A model generated the notes under the pieces. That model ran no database searches. It saw only the letters and a program-made list of their open reading frames with translations, and was not told the origin of the DNA. This document shows positions 62,893 to 64,000 of a stretch of 64,000 nucleotides of DNA, in pieces. Where the stretch lies: the NCBI GenBank assembly GCA_963797765.1, contig CAWCQU010000002.1, positions 1,116,001 through 1,180,000 of the forward strand. The letters run 5' to 3'. A program made the position numbers and the translations under genes. Each line of letters starts with the position of its first letter. Position 1 is the stretch's first letter. The stretch comes from JBGPTK01 sp963797765 (lineage in GTDB: Bacteria; Acidobacteriota; Terriglobia; Acidiferrales; UBA7541).

Positions 62893-63633
62893 ATGGCGGT
62901 CGAGGAAACGACAGCATCGGATGCGTTTCGCCAGGATCTGGTGACGGATGGCGTGGTCATCTGCACCAAGAATCTTTGGAAAACCTACCAGATGGGATCC
63001 GAGGAAGTTCACGCGCTACGCGGCGTGGATATCGATATTCCCAAGGGCGAATACGTTGCGATTATGGGTCCTTCGGGTTCGGGAAAATCCACGCTCATGA
63101 ATTTGATCGGCTGCCTGGATACGCCTTCGAGCGGCAAGTATTGGCTGGCGGGACGATTGGTGAGCGAAATGGATGATGATGAACTCGCCTACATCCGCAA
63201 CAAAGAGATCGGCTTCGTTTTCCAAACCTTCAATCTGCTGCCGCGCGCCACATCGCTGCATAATGTGGAACTGCCGCTAATTTACAACGGGACGCCCTCC
63301 GAAGAACGATTGGAACGCGCTAAAAAAGCGCTCGCGCAAGTGGATTTAACCAGCCGGATGATGCACAAACCGAATGAACTTTCCGGTGGACAGCGGCAGC
63401 GCGTGGCCATCGCTCGCGCGCTGGTCAATAATCCTTCCATCCTTCTGGCGGATGAGCCGACGGGAAATTTGGACTCGCAAACTGGCGAGGAAATCATGGC
63501 TCTGTTCGCGCGCCTGCATGAACAAGGCAACACAATCGTCCTGGTTACACACGAGCCTGACGTTGCAGCACGTGCCCACCGCATCATCCGCTTGCGCGAC
63601 GGCCACGTGGAAACCGATCAGCGCACCAGATAG
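62893..63633 (+). CDS. ABC transporter ATP-binding protein, MacB/LolD type
   Basis: 246 residues. MGPSGSGKSTLMNLIGCLD (Walker A, about 58), FVFQTFNLLPRATSLHNVELPL (Q loop, in parts VFQTFNLLPRAT), NELSGGQRQRVAIARAL (signature), ILLADEPTGNLDSQTGEEIM (Walker B) and VLVTHEPDVAARAHR (H loop) are all present and match the LolD/MacB/FtsE group. It begins with about 30 extra residues before the ABC core. The permease would be expected downstream of the window or may be another copy such as the tandem permeases at the left edge, which is speculative. Confidence 0.94.
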   Translation: MAVEETTASDAFRQDLVTDGVVICTKNLWKTYQMGSEEVHALRGVDIDIPKGEYVAIMGPSGSGKSTLMNLIGCLDTPSSGKYWLAGRLVSEMDDDELAYIRNKEIGFVFQTFNLLPRATSLHNVELPLIYNGTPSEERLERAKKALAQVDLTSRMMHKPNELSGGQRQRVAIARALVNNPSILLADEPTGNLDSQTGEEIMALFARLHEQGNTIVLVTHEPDVAARAHRIIRLRDGHVETDQRTR

Positions 63634-63815
63634 TTCATCACGCACGCAAACCTGCAAATCTTCGAGTGTTAGTCGAAATGCGGAATTCTTGCTTAGAGCG
63701 AGTTCCATTTTGGAACTGAGCTCCTCCCAGTACACCGGTACCGAAATCCTCAGCCAAGAAGGGGACTAAGCACCCATGGGTTTAATCGCTTGTCCGTTTT
63801 ATTCTGGCGGTGCCA

Positions 63816-64000
63816 GTGAAGCGGCTAGAACCCGGGAGGTTGCTCTTGAGGCCAAAGACTTGGTGGTGCGCCGACTGCCGTGAACCGGTGGCTCTAAGCC
63901 GGCACGGGCGGTGCGAAACGTGCGACTCCGAAGCCGTGGACAAAATGGGCCCAGTGGCAACCGCCAGAACCGCTGTTCCCCCAGCTCCCAGAATCAATAA
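63816..64000 (+). CDS. Zinc-ribbon small protein (N-terminal part, runs off the window)
   Basis: From GTG 63816 the frame is open for 61 codons to the edge. RPKTWWCADCREPVALSRHG is followed by RCETCDSEAV, so CxxC...CxxC with 14 residues between pairs makes a zinc-ribbon knuckle; the tail is Ala/Pro-rich. The translation is coherent while the two other frames are not. No strong ribosome-binding site. Function unknown. Confidence 0.55.
   Translation, partial: MKRLEPGRLLLRPKTWWCADCREPVALSRHGRCETCDSEAVDKMGPVATARTAVPPAPRIN

Overview
The window looks like a chromosomal segment of an Acidobacteriota bacterium, probably from the Terriglobia/Acidobacteriia side. The evidence is a moderately high GC content, a Ser/Thr kinase fused to a TolB-like propeller, a GWxTD-domain lipoprotein-type gene beside a carboxypeptidase-regulatory/beta-barrel gene, a zf-HC2/DUF4349 anti-sigma factor, MacB-type permeases, GTG and TTG starts, and several families of short palindromic repeats. 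This assignment is inferred from gene content; no rRNA, tRNA or CRISPR array was seen.

Layout. 1-6 kb: tail of one and all of a second MacB-type ABC permease, then nrdJ (B12-dependent ribonucleotide reductase) behind a strong promoter and a long structured leader, then a thioredoxin-fold protein behind a 232-bp inverted-repeat element. 6-19.5 kb: a TonB-like protein, an ECF sigma/anti-sigma pair, glmM, an AI-2E-family exporter, cytochrome c, thiE, a TPR protein, rnhB, and an alpha/beta hydrolase with a HEAT neighbour. 19.6-30.6 kb: the conserved ffh-rpsP-khpA-rimM-trmD-rplS cluster on the minus strand, opened up by plus-strand insertions (two membrane proteins, a SpoIIE phosphatase, a 999-residue lipoprotein) and many repeats. 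31-35.8 kb: the kinase-propeller gene and a 1.3-kb stretch without intact genes. 35.8-39 kb: rpmH-rnpA-yidD-yidC-khpB. 39-46.3 kb, minus strand: phosphoesterase, DUF457 membrane protein, selD, bactofilin, parB, parA with two parS sites, rsmG, CPBP protease. 46.4-53 kb: purD-MOSC-purE, pta, a pentapeptide protein and small proteins. 53-64 kb: an NtrC-type regulator with a PDZ-containing histidine kinase, the GWxTD pair, and a MacA-type adaptor with its ABC ATPase; a zinc-ribbon gene runs off the right end.

ParABS plus the rpmH-yidC cluster suggest the origin-proximal part of the chromosome, but dnaA and a convincing oriC are not in the window. The genes are mostly housekeeping: translation and secretion (ffh, rpsP, rplS, trmD, rimM, yidC), chromosome segregation (par, bactofilin), nucleotide supply (nrdJ, purD, purE) and envelope export.

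Three genes carry apparent single-base frameshifts (the TPR gene, the kinase gene and the normally essential yidC), and a phosphoesterase has an in-frame TAG. Assembly or sequencing errors are the simplest explanation, but a lesion in yidC deserves a check. The most unusual items are the yidD-yidC reading frame joined across an in-frame 78-bp inverted-repeat element, the nrdJ leader RNA, parS embedded in the parA start, and the repeat-bounded interruption of the ribosomal cluster. No defence system or clearly new multi-gene machine was recognised.
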